A DNA stretch of 64,000 nucleotides, taken from positions 21,645-85,644 of the forward strand of contig WEDG01001284.1 of assembly GCA_017591395.1 (NCBI GenBank), given 5' to 3'. Of this stretch, positions 46,110-57,010 are shown piece after piece. Under the pieces are notes generated by a model. It saw only the letters and a list, made by a program, of their open reading frames with translations, searched no databases and had not been told where the DNA came from. The stretch is from Schistocephalus solidus (Eukaryota > Platyhelminthes > Cestoda > Diphyllobothriidea > Diphyllobothriidae). The position numbers and the translations under genes were made by a program. Position 1 is the stretch's first letter. Each line of letters opens with the position of its first letter.

Positions 46110-46400
46110 CGCGCCAGAAGGAAGTGCCAGATGGCTTGGGGCTGAGTCTGTCTCAAACAAAAAAAACACGTTTCCCACCCTTCCACGGGCTACTCAGCAC
46201 AAATACCCTGTGTTGACCACGTGATCTGAGTTATCCTGTCAGTTGGAAACCTTTGAAGCCACGGCAGTTAGCGCATCGTGATAGTTTCAAGCACGAAAAA
46301 ATTGTTTATAATGCGGAAAATGCGCTGAGCCGTCGACCTCACCCTCTCCTCTGCCCCAGAATCAGACCGCCGTCCTAGCCGGTCTGATGTGGAAGTCTTT
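46110..46400 (-). repeat. Repeat A, reverse copy
   Basis: TGAGTTATCCTGTCAGTTGG, CAGTTAGCGCATCGTGATAG and CAGACCGCCGTCCTAGCC are reversed repeat A landmarks. Confidence 0.65.
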
Positions 46401-46629
46401 TTCGCCCCAAACAAATTCACGCACGGATCAAGGCTGCGTACACCTCATAGGACAGTGGTTTAGCTCGTCTGTTATTGTTGCCGTTATTAGTTTTTCTGAT
46501 GTTACTGCTGTTTTTCATTCCCCATAGCATACATTTCAACGCACAGTAAACTGTCCCCATTCTGAATTGTGGTATCGCAGAGCAGTGTACGCTGTCCATC
46601 GGTCTGAAGGGTTTGCGTTATTAAATTTG

Positions 46630-46785
46630 GATAGACAAGCGGGGCTGGAATGGCCATTTCTGGCTTATTAGCTGTTATCAGCCAGCCATACCCAACCCCA
46701 GATGTTGCGGCACCCGCGGCTCAGAGGCATAACAGAACGAGCGAGTCTTTTAATCGATCGGTGAGCGCGTACTACCATAATTGGG
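46630..46785. repeat. Composite SINE fragment (middle inverted, tail forward)
   Basis: GCTGGAATGGCCATTTCTGG and CAGCCAGCCATACCCAACCCC are reversed middle. GCATAACAGAACGAGCGAG and AATCGATCGGTGAGCG are forward tail. Confidence 0.55.
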
Positions 46786-46856
46786 ATAGCCTTCGTTATT
46801 CCGTCCCGTAAGACACGGAAATAGGAAACCCCCGTAATACATGTGGTCTTATGCTA

Positions 46857-46925
46857 AAGCCCAGGGTTACGGTTAAGGTGGGTGTTCAGTTTGGGTTTAG
46901 AATTAGGATTAGGGCCCGCATTTGG
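46857..46925. repeat. Degenerate telomere-like patch
   Basis: CCCAGGGTTACGGTTAAGGTG followed by GGGTTTAGAATTAGGATTAGGG; directly downstream of SINE-related sequence. Confidence 0.55.
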
Positions 46926-46977
46926 GCTTGATTTCGAGGTTATATTGGGCTGGAATTGAGTGCAAGGTCACCTTAAA

Positions 46978-47013
46978 AGAAGTAGTAGTAGTAGTAGTAT
47001 TAGTAGTAGTAGC

Positions 47014-47104
<91 letters not shown>

Positions 47105-47132
47105 GTAGTAGTATTAGAAGTAGAAGTAGTAG
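46978..47132. repeat. (AGT)n trinucleotide microsatellite
   Basis: About 150 bp of AGT with ATT/AGA interruptions. Frames through it (poly-Ser, poly-Val, poly-Thr) are spurious. Confidence 0.95.
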
Positions 47133-47139
47133 ATGTGAT

Positions 47140-47734
47140 GGATGGGACAAGAAGTTTATTGACCTGATGATTCGGCTTCTCACTCGAAACTCTCATCATA
47201 GACAGTTGACGATACTAGTAATTGGGCCAAAAAGAGCGCAGTACTTATAGGACTTAGCTGTCCCACGCATACATACCTGCATAAGGAGAAGTGACCGCAT
47301 TCATTGCTGAGGGTCATAGTCGATGCAATGATGGTTTGTTACTACGCGCTCCAATCGCCAATGGCCGCGACGATTATTCGGTCCTTAGTCTCGATATAAT
47401 CGTGGCATTTGTTCGCCCCCAAGTCCATTTATATTATGGGGGTTCCTATTTTCGTGTTTAAAATATATTTTTTCGGGTTACGTCGATCAGCAAGGATAGC
47501 AGCTGCCTTCCCTTTTGCCTGTTATCCGTGGTTAATACTTATGAAATGAATGTTACAGCGTGTAGAGTCTCTAACAGCCTGCTACTATTCTGTATTACTG
47601 TACCTGTATGAATCCAAGTAGCAGGCATTGGTAAAAATTGTTTCTCTCTGTTGTACAACAAAAGGAGTTTAGTTAGGTACAAAGCGGATATGTATGTATC
47701 GTTCCCGAGAATATTAATTTGATATGTTTCTGGA
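47140..47734. other. No gene seen
   Basis: No open frame of note and no recognised repeat. Confidence 0.5.
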
Positions 47735-47835
47735 GTTCATATACCAGAGGCCACATAGAGACCCTCTGAGGAACTGAACCCCTCGAAGTTGCGTCATGCA
47801 GCAGTGCAAAACTCTGCGAAACATTTCAGTGAGAC
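47735..47835. repeat. Dispersed repeat shared with 24105-24240
   Basis: CTGGAGTTCATATACCAGAG and GCGTCATGCAGCAGTGCAA. See the partner copy at 24.1 kb. Confidence 0.5.
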
Positions 47836-47904
47836 TTTAGCTAGAACCTCTTTTGGGGATTCGGTATAAACCACTGTCAATCATAAGTATATGCTGTAAT
47901 AAAG

Positions 47905-47992
47905 TTCGCTGGTACGTTCAATATACATACTCGTCCCATTTTGCCTTGAGGTTCAATCTAGAGCCCACAAAGGCACTCGCATAGCGACCGTA
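47905..47992 (-). repeat. SINE tail fragment
   Basis: ACTCGTCCCATTTTGCCTTGA and GAGCCCACAAAGGCACTCG, the reversed tail. It sits immediately before a forward tRNA-like head. Confidence 0.5.
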
Positions 47993-48062
47993 TCCCAGTG
48001 GCAGAGTGCTCGACTCAATGACCAAAGAGCCCCGGCTTGAATCCCGGATGCTCCAAGGCCGT
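47993..48062 (+). repeat. tRNA-like SINE head
   Basis: TATCCCAGTGGCAGAGTGCTC (A-box-like) and GCTTGAATCCC (B-box-like), about 30 bp apart. The family middle does not follow. Confidence 0.5.
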
Positions 48063-49985
48063 ATCCGAGAAATCACAGCATGCTCTAATTGTAGAAGTCA
48101 GCAACTTTACAATCTAACTGTGCTGTTTGAAAATAACTGGAGGCATTATTCGTAACGTCGGTTGGTCAAGCATTAGAAGCTTAAGATTACCAATCCGTGT
48201 TTTGGAGTTCACGGAAGAGCAAATCTTTCGAGATGAAAAAAACGGACAAAAAGCTGCAGTCAAGCACTGGTTACAGTTACGTGTCTAAATGTAGCTGTGC
48301 AGCGCAGTGGAGACGGGGGGAAGGTCAACATGCCGGTTGTTTGAGTGTTCAGCAAAGAGTCAGACTTCGGCTAAAGCCAGTTAACGCTTTTCGCGAAATT
48401 TGCTCTGAGAATAACATCTTGAATAGGTCAGCTCGAAAATGCCTTAAACAGTCCTGAATGTTAAATGAATAGATGAAAATGAAATATTTGTGGTTGACTT
48501 TAGTACTTTCCATTGTACTGCACGTTTGCGTTCCAGTAGACTCCCGTAACTCAAGCAAATCTCGTCAGTCCTGATGAATTCTTTTTAAAAACACTACAAA
48601 TGAAAAGTTTTCGTTGAGTGAATGCTAAAACATAAGGATAGGCCCGGATTTCCGTTTAGGTTTACATTCATTTGAATCGGGTGTGAAAATTCGGTGGCCT
48701 GGGTGGGACTCGGACGCACTACAGTAAAGGGAAGGCTTGAGTACAATCAACACTTTAACCACCCTAACTACGAAACCCACTGGGAGCCGCGAATTTAATC
48801 ACACTTTCTAAGATCTTGTTTGCTTGGCCCGTCAACTGGTAACGTCACAGTCCTAATCCAACCATCGGCCAGGCTCACCAGGCAGACTCAAATATCCATG
48901 TCCCAGGCTGGAACAATCTAAGATTTTACTTGGATCAGCCCCATCGTGACTGAGCCTATCCTAACGTGTCAATTACTGAGTCTCCCGTGTTCGTATAGTC
49001 AAAATTCACCTCAATTTTCTTATCAACCTGGCTCGATTGCAGGCGTGTATCGATTGTCCTCGCCTTATCACTGTCGGGTTGAAAACTACTCGCCGTTGAC
49101 GTATCGCTAGTCGGAACGCCTGATTTGATGACCTGAGGCTGGGTACTTCATTCAAGTTACGACCTGAGAAAATCTAGGAGGCTCTTCCTACAGGTAACGA
49201 CTGGTTTTTAACAAAGTAAACACCTGAGAGTTCTTAGTAGTGCCCTGTGGACGATGATTAAGGGTTTTGGCTGCACTCGGACCCCAAGACGACGAGCAAA
49301 CAGAAGTGGCGCCTGGAAGACACTGAAAGGTCAAATGCTGGAATAGACAGAAAACGCGTTAAAATATATGATGTCATTAATTTATAAATGCTGTTACACA
49401 TATCCCTCTTCAATCACGGGGATAGAGTTCCAGAACATTCCTCCCCCTCCGCCTAAAAATGAAAATGTACGAAGTAAAAACCATATGTTTGTATGATAAA
49501 TTTTATATAGTTAAAGGCCTTATAGACACGCCCTTATTCTTAATAACACTCCCCACAGGTGTGTGAGCAGCAAAAATCCTTTATATTCTCTTAGATACTA
49601 TGGAATGTTCTTTTAAATTATGCATGTAAACACAATGTTTATATTCTACACACAAATATACTTATCGTATACCAATTGGGAGTTTTATTTACTACTTACT
49701 ACGAGCATCCCCCAATAGCATTCCGTGTATAAAATCCACCTGCTAACCAACTTAGAAAGCACTACCAGAAAGAAAAATGTCTAAAACCAGCGAAAAAGCC
49801 GCAATATAGTATATGCAGTCATATAGTGAAGTCGCGAAAGTCGAGGCGCTGATGAGAGGTAACCACAGACACCATTATATAGCGTTTGTTCAGGTGCGTT
49901 CTATTATCCGTTAGCATTCGAAGGTTTGAACCAGAGACTAATGGGTTCACCACTGATAATGGTATTCTCCTTGCAGACGAATATT
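48063..49985. other. No gene; one possible tRNA-like relic
   Basis: On the minus strand 48690-48775 reads TTCGTAGTTAGGGTGGTTA then GCGTCCGAGTCCCACCCAGG, a weak A-box/B-box pair not matching the main SINE. Open frames are at most 89 codons without domains. Confidence 0.4.
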
Positions 49986-50125
49986 GCCGGCAAACACAAG
50001 GAAGGCTACAGTGGGCATTTCTGGCTTATCAGCCATCATCAACCAGGCATACCCGACCCCAAGGATCGAACTCGCGACCCGTCGATCAGAAGTCCAACTC
50101 TCTAACCATTGAGCTACGGGATCAT
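49986..50125 (-). repeat. tRNA-derived SINE, reverse, good head
   Basis: The minus strand reads GATCCCGTAGCTCAATGGTTA, then AGTTGGACTTCTGATCGACGG and GCGAGTTCGATCC. The first seven bases can pair with TGGGGTC after the B-box as an acceptor stem. Together with the GGACTTCTGATC anticodon-arm-like block this supports a tRNA-Arg(TCT)-like parent (inference). Confidence 0.7.
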
Positions 50126-50159
50126 TGTGTTGCTAGTTTAGATCAGTCCTATTGACTGA

Positions 50160-50277
50160 ATTCGTTGATGAACGCTAAACCGATCGTTAACGGAACCCGC
50201 CCGTGCCGTTCTGCCTCGAGACTCATTCTCCAGTTCTACCAGCAGCCGCACAGCGGCTAGTAGTGGAATAGGCAGAT
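50160..50277 (-). repeat. SINE tail fragment
   Basis: TTCGTTGATGAACGCTAAACC and CCAGCAGCCGCACAGCGGCTA, the reversed tail. It is joined directly to the following forward SINE. Confidence 0.6.
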
Positions 50278-50558
50278 GAGCCTCTGACTCAATGGTTAGA
50301 ACCTTAAACTGCTCCTCAACGGGTTACGGGTCCGATCCTCAGGTGGTGTACCACCTGGAGTTGGGTATGACTGGCTGATGATGACTAATAAGCCAGAAAT
50401 GGCCATTCCAACCTCCCTTGTCATTGCCGGCAATTTTCATATGCCTATTTTACTACTAACCGCTGTGCGGCTGCTGGTGGAGATGGAGAGCGAGCCTCAA
50501 GGCAGAACGAGACGAGAGAGTTCCGTTAGCGATCGGTGAGTGTTCATCGACGAATGCT
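50278..50558 (+). repeat. tRNA-derived SINE, nearly full length
   Basis: Head TGACTCAATGGTTAGAACC, B-box-like GGGTCCGATCC (50328-50338), middle GGGTATGACTGGCTGATGATG and ATAAGCCAGAAATGGCCATTCC, tail GCTGTGCGGCTGCTGGTGG and GATCGGTGAGTGTTCATCGA. About 280 bp, which sets the probable full length of the family. Confidence 0.75.
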
Positions 50559-50598
50559 ATCTTCCTTGCGTTAAATTGCAGGGGGTACATATTCCCGG

Positions 50599-50662
50599 TA
50601 CCCTGCCCTACCCATATCACTAACTTTCCTTACCTCAGTACTTACCCTAACATTAATACCAC
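50599..50662. repeat. Degenerate telomere-like patch (CCCTAA-like)
   Basis: TACCCTGCCCTACCCATATC and CTTACCCTAACATTAATACC directly after a SINE. Confidence 0.45.
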
Positions 50663-51383
50663 CCTCTCGGAATTAACGCAGGACCATCTGTAATCCAAGG
50701 GATAATCCCGGCCTTCCAGCTAAAGTTTTTCTCTGCATCTTAGTCGTGAAGGGTAATAGACTTTTCAGTTGGCCGATTCTACGAGTTGATCATTTTTATA
50801 CGAAAGGTGGCCGACTAGTGGACGTTTCGCTTCGGACCCACATAACTGATCATAATGTGCCAGTTTGTGCACAATAAGTAGACTTAAGCCAACCACTGAC
50901 AGATATGTATTACTGGTGGAGAACTAGGGAGAACGAAATAGCAATTTTTTGGCCTATTTACTGTTGCAAGTCAGCCATGGGGATGTAATTTATTGGCGTG
51001 AGTTGCATTTACACAAAAAGGCATCAAAAAGGTTAATTCATCTCCCTGGCCACACTGCTTTCAAACTATGTAACCGCAAGTAGCTCTGGCTCCTTTAAGC
51101 CACCCAAGTCAAGATGGGATCCATTGATCTTATTTCATTACAATGAGGGCTGGAGCCTTCGTTCACTGCCTGCTATTTCACTGATTCCTCCATCAGTGGC
51201 CTCAATTTGAGACGAGCGCTGCGAACACGTTCAAAATCTTCCTTTTATTGATTTTTTCCCCGTCGGCAGTGTGTTACGCTTTCTCTTTATGATCCGCAAT
51301 TGAGGCTACTAATCTGTAATAGTGGATACAATTCAACTCAGCTAATTCCACACACCACCACGCGTCGCCGAGAGCCTATCCCA
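50663..51383. other. Upstream region of the 51.4 kb membrane-protein ORF
   Basis: No repeat is recognised. A pyrimidine-rich stretch (51241-51266) ends in CAG at 51267-51269, resembling a 3' splice site about 115 bp upstream of the chosen ATG, so a 5' non-coding exon further upstream is possible. A short upstream ATG with a five-codon frame lies at about 51289. Confidence 0.4.
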
Positions 51384-52181
51384 ATGTCTGGGGAATCGGA
51401 GCGTGCGACTGGATGCACAGTGCAGGATTTTATGTTCGGGGCTGTTAGTCTCGCCCTAACGTTTGTACAACTCCTGTGTTTTATTGGTCTGGCTCTGCTC
51501 CATGATGCTAGCTACAGGCGTCTCGCAATGAATAGCACCGTTCCCGAGACGGTACCTGCAACCAACAGATCTGTCCATAGCGCGTTGGAGCTGGGATTAA
51601 TGCTATCACTTATCAGGAGCTGGATTCATCTTCCCGGCATAATGATGGCCTGGAGTGGTGCGGTTGCAGTGCTTCTGTCACGTACAGCATTTTGGTGCGC
51701 TAGAGGAATCTACCGATGGAGGCCTCTCCGAGTCATTTTCTCACACAAATCGCAAGTCGTTGTTTTCCTGTCCAACGCTGTTGCTGTGCTTGGTCCCTTT
51801 ACAGTCCACTTCCTCCTGCTTATCCACCTAATTCTATCCCTAATCCTCCTCTCGATCTACGCCAACTTTAGTCTCTGTGACAGTGGCCTAGCACAGCCCT
51901 TCTGTAACTGGCTTTTACTGGTTTCCACGACTACACTGCTCCTCTCAGCCATCGGGACGTCCGCCTCCTTTTTCGGCATTTTACGAATCCAACGAGAATT
52001 CCACTGGTGCCGACGTTTCTATCAACTACCCAAGCTCCAAAGGACCAGTGTCACAGCAACCGGTACTTGCTACACGTACCCGATGCATAAGTATTGTCGC
52101 TATGTGTTCCGTCGGGTTCGAAATCCCCAGACAGCAGAGATGTCAACCTCCACTGCCTATAACGCGCCTACAGTCGGTTGA
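51384..52181 (+). CDS. Uncharacterised multi-pass (about four-TM) membrane protein, intronless ORF
   Basis: An uninterrupted frame of 265 codons from the first ATG (51384). The frame stays open for a further 28 codons upstream but without an ATG. Hydrophobic segments lie at residues 17-39, about 67-99 (contains LPGIMMAWSGAVAVLLS), 125-160 (long, possibly one long or two helices) and 175-200. Between the first two are possible N-glycosylation sites N50 (NST) and N61 (NRS). A basic Trp/Arg-rich loop (100-123) would face the cytosol, a loop with NFS and two Cys (165, 174) lies before the last helix, and the C-tail is basic and Cys/Tyr-containing. The layout is like claudin/PMP22/tetraspanin-type four-helix proteins, but I see neither the tetraspanin CCG nor the claudin W-GLW-C-C signature. 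The family is not recognised. It is the only long frame in the window free of transposon similarity and lesions. Confidence 0.6.
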   Translation: MSGESERATGCTVQDFMFGAVSLALTFVQLLCFIGLALLHDASYRRLAMNSTVPETVPATNRSVHSALELGLMLSLIRSWIHLPGIMMAWSGAVAVLLSRTAFWCARGIYRWRPLRVIFSHKSQVVVFLSNAVAVLGPFTVHFLLLIHLILSLILLSIYANFSLCDSGLAQPFCNWLLLVSTTTLLLSAIGTSASFFGILRIQREFHWCRRFYQLPKLQRTSVTATGTCYTYPMHKYCRYVFRRVRNPQTAEMSTSTAYNAPTVG

Positions 52182-52508
52182 TGTCCTCCAGATTATCTGA
52201 AAGACTTGGATTGAAACCCATATTTTCAAGAGCTGTTAGTACTCATGTGCAAACCTTGTTACAATCGTAACTTGAGTGTCAACTTCGGGCGCTTTTTGTT
52301 CGGAAACACTGACCTTATTCACCAATGTAAGTATACTTGTCTCAGTCTCGAAAAAGCGTAGAAAGAGTGCTATCGTACGACTGGGAGTAGTGGGACTTGA
52401 CAAGTGGCTTACCAAACTGATTTTATCTCATGAGACCAGGGCATCATAAAACCAATAATTTTTTTAAAAAATTACATCTTTCGCTAGAATTATTCTTACT
52501 TTGCCTAA
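52182..52508. other. 3' flank of the membrane-protein ORF
   Basis: No clear AATAAA signal was found in the first 300 bp after the stop, so either the 3' UTR is longer or a variant signal is used. Confidence 0.35.
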
Positions 52509-52967
52509 CTAACTTGACATACTTTTGGCGTTTAAATCAGAAGATCCTAGACGAAAATCGATTGAGCAAAAACTTGTTGATCGGCTAATGATACACCACC
52601 GAAGCGGTGGAAACGAGAGCCTCCTTAAGTTGAGTTCACTCGTTATAAATATCCTCTTGTGTGATTTAATCGTTAAGGCGAGAGGAGGGGATGATTTCTG
52701 AGATAACGCAGCGTTGGTTGGAACTTTCGAATGATGTTCATAATCGGATACTGAAGAGCTCACCGGGCAGCTGCTACGTGCGTCAGTTTGCGTGTACGCA
52801 CCCAAGAGAGGACTGTCGAGTTGGCTGTTCATAGGAGATTTGTCGCACGCGATCCCCAAATGAGATTTACTGCCTCTAAGAGGCCGTGCTAAGTCCCAAA
52901 GTCGTGCAAGCTTTGCCAATCTGAATATGCCGGTTGATGGAGTAAGCGTCTGAAAGTCCGACCACAT
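52509..52967 (-). CDS. Hypothetical ORF, 152 codons, doubtful
   Basis: An open frame from ATG at 52967 with a mixed, Ser-rich composition and no low-complexity explanation. No domain is recognised. It is convergent with the membrane-protein ORF, about 330 bp away. It could be an exon of a minus-strand gene or a chance frame. Nothing besides its length supports coding. Confidence 0.2.
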   Translation of the reverse strand: MWSDFQTLTPSTGIFRLAKLARLWDLARPLRGSKSHLGIACDKSPMNSQLDSPLLGAYTQTDARSSCPVSSSVSDYEHHSKVPTNAALSQKSSPPLALTIKSHKRIFITSELNLRRLSFPPLRWCIISRSTSFCSIDFRLGSSDLNAKSMSS

Positions 52968-54108
52968 ATATTTGTTCTGCTGTGTGCCTGTTATCTTGTC
53001 CCACCCTGCACACCGCCAGCTGTTGCTCGTATACCACTTCCACTCAGTCTATTTGATGGAATATTAGGTGTACACCACTGAGCGCCCTACTTGGTTCAAG
53101 CACTGGAGACGTATCAAACAATTCAGGAAAAGCAATATCGAAAATGTGCGGAAAATATGCGAAAATCTTACAGAAACACGACCGGTTCCAATAGCTATTA
53201 GCTTGTACAAACATCGACCAGCGACTTCGTGTAATTACGTTGAGGCATAAAAAATGCTTCACAAGCAAGCGTTACTTAAATATTGTATTAGTATTTTAAA
53301 CAATACTAGGTGCCTGTCGCTGTCACCTAGTTCCCTCAGCTTACTTGTATGCCGCAAATACATCGTAACCGATGGACGACGATTGACTTCTGTCTTGGGA
53401 TTAGAGGCTTCTGTCGCAGTACTTGTCGGTGAACTTTCGAATTGGGCTTCTAGACATTTAAACCCAAGGTGACTTGTTCGGTTTCCTCATCTGTACTCTC
53501 CACTTCGCTCATTGATTGCACCCCAAATACATTTGAGCTCATCACCCCTGTTCCCTTTCGTGGCCATGAATATCATTGTTTTCTGTTCGATGTAGAATGC
53601 ACAAAATATGTCCCTCTCAGACAGGATGGTGCGCCCATCCGCAGATTATATTTTCTTCGGTATACACCTCTCAAAATAACCTCAGTAGCCATATGTTCAA
53701 CTCCCGAAATCCTCAGTGGAGTTTCATTTTTAAATCTATACTGAGTTCCCAGGACTAATTTTAACATTTTTTCCTGACTCATTTCACACTTCCCCTCTCC
53801 AAATAGGTTAGGTCAATATTGTAATTCCCAAAAGGAAGTATGTAATGGGATATTGAATGTGATAGTAATCCTACACTAAGTCTCGTAAGCCGTAAACTAT
53901 CACCACGCATGCCTATAGCAGTCGTTAGGTGGAGGCCAATACCACTTCAGCCATTGCACCAACTCTCATCTCAGGTCCGACTATGGGTTCTGAAAAAACG
54001 GTGCGTGAATGTTTGACAGCGGTACATTTCGTCACTGAAAATTGGCTCATTCCGCACGGCACCAAATCTGACAGGCTTAGAAGTACAGACGAAGAAGGTT
54101 ATTTGCTC
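52968..54108. other. No gene seen
   Basis: Overlapping short frames at 53469-53782 on both strands have no recognised domain. Confidence 0.4.
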
Positions 54109-54135
54109 GCCGGTCTCATGTCCTTACTCATCTGA

Positions 54136-54169
54136 GCTTTCGAACTCTTACTGAAGTGCATCGTCAGGG
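54136..54169 (-). ncRNA. Candidate hammerhead-like core, PLE-4
   Basis: CTGACGA (54161-54167), 19 nt, GAAA (54138-54141), GCTC. It has the same core and spacing as the other PLE ends although the rest of the sequence differs. Confidence 0.35.
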
Positions 54170-54289
54170 ATAAAAACAACAACAAAAACCAAGTAACAAT
54201 AGGTGTCAGAATTGCACATCGGCCAAAAGTTATCATGCGCAGTAGGATCATGAAAATTAATGGCCAATGAAATCCTAATGAGCGCTCGG

Positions 54290-54600
54290 GTGTAGTGTAT
54301 CGCATTCCGTGCCAGAACGGTCCTCGAAACTGCACACGACAGACTGGACTCGTGCTTGGTTCGCGCATACACGAACATAAACCGGCTCTGAGACAGGGTT
54401 ACGGATTATCGCAAGTGGCTGCATACACGAAATGGGTCACGAGGTTAACTTCGGAGCCACGAAGATAATCGCCCAAGCCAGAAGCAAGACAAGTCGGAAA
54501 TTGATTGAAGCCTGGGCTTTTGATGAGAACTCATTCAATATATTTATCGATCTGGCGCCGGCAAAGAGAGCCCTGCGCAGCCACCTCCAGCTGGCGTTAT
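54290..54600 (+). pseudogene. PLE-4 GIY-YIG endonuclease remnant
   Basis: GVVYRIPCQNGPRNCTRQTG and SRIHEHKPALRQGYGLSQVA, then after a one-base shift near 54430 MGHEVNFGATKIIAQARSK, KLIEAWAFDENSFNIFIDLA and PAKRALRSHLQ. The Y-x-G of the second half-motif is replaced (CTRQTG), so catalytic residues have eroded. No RT is left. Confidence 0.7.
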
Positions 54601-54710
54601 TGGTGTTTGATTGGCCCCTACCCTCTATAAATTTTGCCTGTTTTGTTGCTGCTTTTATCTATGATTATGTAGAACAGCACCAGTTTCAAAGCTCAGATTA
54701 ATAAAGACAT

Positions 54711-56649
54711 AATTCCCGCGCGCGAAAAGTTCTTCATCTCTACTTATACGCACAGCTGGAATGCGAACATTCGCCTCAACGCTTGAAGTTATCACGACGC
54801 GCTCAGTGACCTGGCTGGGTGGGCTGCCGCTTTTATGTATGTGGGATTCAATTTCGCGCGATTTCATGTAAACTCGACCACTGCATGCAAACTCATTCCG
54901 AGTCAGCTAGAATCGGAGACGCCACTGAGGGTATTGGAAAGTGAGGAGCGAAATCGTTCGAGCTCTGATTTCGCACCTACTCTCCTCAGTACAAACAATC
55001 AGCGCTCTTTAGAACCATCACGACACGTCAATGATATTTCGACAGAAATCCAAAATTCGAAAACGCTCTTTTATGCCGAATACCTTAAATGTGTTTATTC
55101 AAATTCTAAGGGCAACGCAAATGGTTGATTTGAAAAAGTTACTCCGATCTCCTATGTTTGTGGAAATGGCAGATTGGGCAGATATAGTTCTCTTTATGTA
55201 AGCTTAGTTTCGTGTGATTATTCCTGCAAAGCTTCTTGACCCATTATCTTTCGAAATGACCCACTCCCAGAATGCTCCACAATAAAGGCAGGTCAAATTT
55301 CTGCGAAGGTTGCGCAGATATGTGGTTGGATGTCACATATTTTCTTCCTTTAGGAAATGAAGCTAAGAATTTATCAAATGTGTGTTCTTCCTGTCCACGA
55401 ATATTGCTGCCATTTCTTTGGTCTAACGACTCTTCCCCGTGCTTGATTCAGTATTTCTTATACTAGGAGATTATCATTGTTGTACATTAACTCCAGCCGT
55501 AATATTTTACGTATTAAAGCTGGCAATACAGTAAATTAGTTTTATGACACGCGTAGTTCCTCCATGGCTATTCATCCGCCTCTTTCCTTTACGCCTAAAC
55601 GCTCGCTCATTTTGTATCGAAATTCGCCTTTAATTGGAATAATCTTTTTTGTAGACATTAGGTCATTACCTTACGTATCGTTATTCAAACCGAACTTATG
55701 TAAGCGCCTTACCTCGGAACGCATATTCATTATTGGCGATTCCAATTCAGATCACTCCACTTCTGGACTTTGCACTTTCCAATAAGTTGTGCTTTATTTG
55801 TTCAATTGGAAACCTTCACTTAGATTTGTTAACCCACTGTTTTAATTGGCTGCCTACTCCATTGCTATTACCCCTCTCCTCCAGCAGATATGATTTCCTC
55901 GGGGCTTAACGTCATCTCCTCATTTCGACCTCCAGCAATATGCGGACGATAGTGGCGAATTCCTATATTTTGGTCATTTACTAGTAGTTTGGTCGGTCAG
56001 CAAAGAATTATGCAGCTAGCATACTCCCACGCTACCATGATCATCGAAGATTTTTAAATCCCCTCTCCAATTTGACTGTAAGAGGACTGTGATCGAGCAT
56101 GGTGTGTTACTCCTATCTTGCCACCTTGATGGTTCTTTCGACTGCTATCCCAAAAATACTAGGATTGCAACTACATCGAATAGCCTTACCTCAATTAGGC
56201 ATTCTAACTTGAGAAGGAACTTTTCGTATCCCTATATACTATAGCATGTGGGGCGGCCTTGTTCCACACATATTAACCTTTTCATGGGGGACAGTGTTTC
56301 TCCTTAAATACTAATTTAATAACATTCAGTTTAACTGTTCAACCAAATTTGAAGGAGTGTTGTTCATTGTTTGCAATGTTTTTCATACAAGACTGTGTAT
56401 TATATAAAAACAAACTGAAAGCATTTCAGTGTAGGCCTATTTGTTCTAACCGTCACCCGAAATAGCATTTTTATTTACTGTGGAAGTACACTTTTGGGTG
56501 CTTAATAAAAAATTATTCATTTATTCGAGACAATCGTTGTAGTCAAACCTAGGTCAAGGTCAAGGCGCGCATGTCGATTTTCGAAAGCTAAGTGAAATCT
56601 CAAATTTTGAACGTATCACTTTGTTTCTTGCTGACGTTATTGGATTAAT
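54711..56649. other. No gene seen
   Basis: Frames are up to 97 codons without a convincing domain. A frame at 55564-55785 contains FIIGDSNSDHS, faintly like a LINE endonuclease GDFN block, but with no other support. Confidence 0.4.
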
Positions 56650-57010
56650 TGTTGATAGAAGTTTTGCATTTCTTACCCTTAATCAACTGCGCATACCTGG
56701 GTGTTTGTCTTTAACACTTGGTGGAACTATATTGTCTCATATTGTTCACCCGACATATCCTCATTTCTCCTTCTCAACTTTGAACGGATTTCTTCGTTTT
56801 TGCTATATTTATTGGCCAGTGTTGATATTTTTTGTATTTCTAACCTATAACCAACTAAACATACCTGTGGTTAATGTATTTTACAATAGGTGGAAATATT
56901 CAGTCTCATACTGCTTCACCCGATGTATCCACACTGGCCGTCCGTATATATCCACGTACACAAGTAGAATTATGAAGCGCGAACATAGAATTTATGTTGC
57001 AATTTTTAAA
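56650..57010 (+). repeat. Two tandem units (about 171 bp) upstream of the CR1-like LINE
   Basis: Unit 1 starts at GTTGATAGAAGTTTTGCATTTC (56650) and unit 2 at GTTGATATTTTTTGTATTTC (56820). Both continue AA.CAACT...CATACCTG, GGTGGAA.TAT, TGTCTCATA or CAGTCTCATA, and CACCCGA...ATCC in register. The 158-codon frame spanning both (56621-57097) inherits the duplication (FLTLNQLRIPG / FLTYNQLNIPV) and is probably not a gene. The position directly before ORF1 suggests LINE 5'-UTR monomers. Confidence 0.6.

Larger units (their letters stand above)
54109..54710 (+). mobile_element. PLE-4: Penelope-like remnant (nuclease end only)
   Basis: A short GIY-YIG coding stretch is flanked by PLE 3'-end sequence at both sides: inverted at 54109-54170 (GAAAGCTCAGATGAGTAAGG on the minus strand) and forward at 54680-54710 (CAAAGCTCAGATTAATAAAG). 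It therefore shows the same outward-facing 3' ends as PLE-2/2b and PLE-3, in miniature. It belongs to a PLE family different from the other three. Confidence 0.65.

Noticed and set aside
55564..55785. FIIGDSNSDHS as a LINE endonuclease relic
   Set aside because: One short resemblance without the neighbouring ETW, YRPP or SDH blocks in order.
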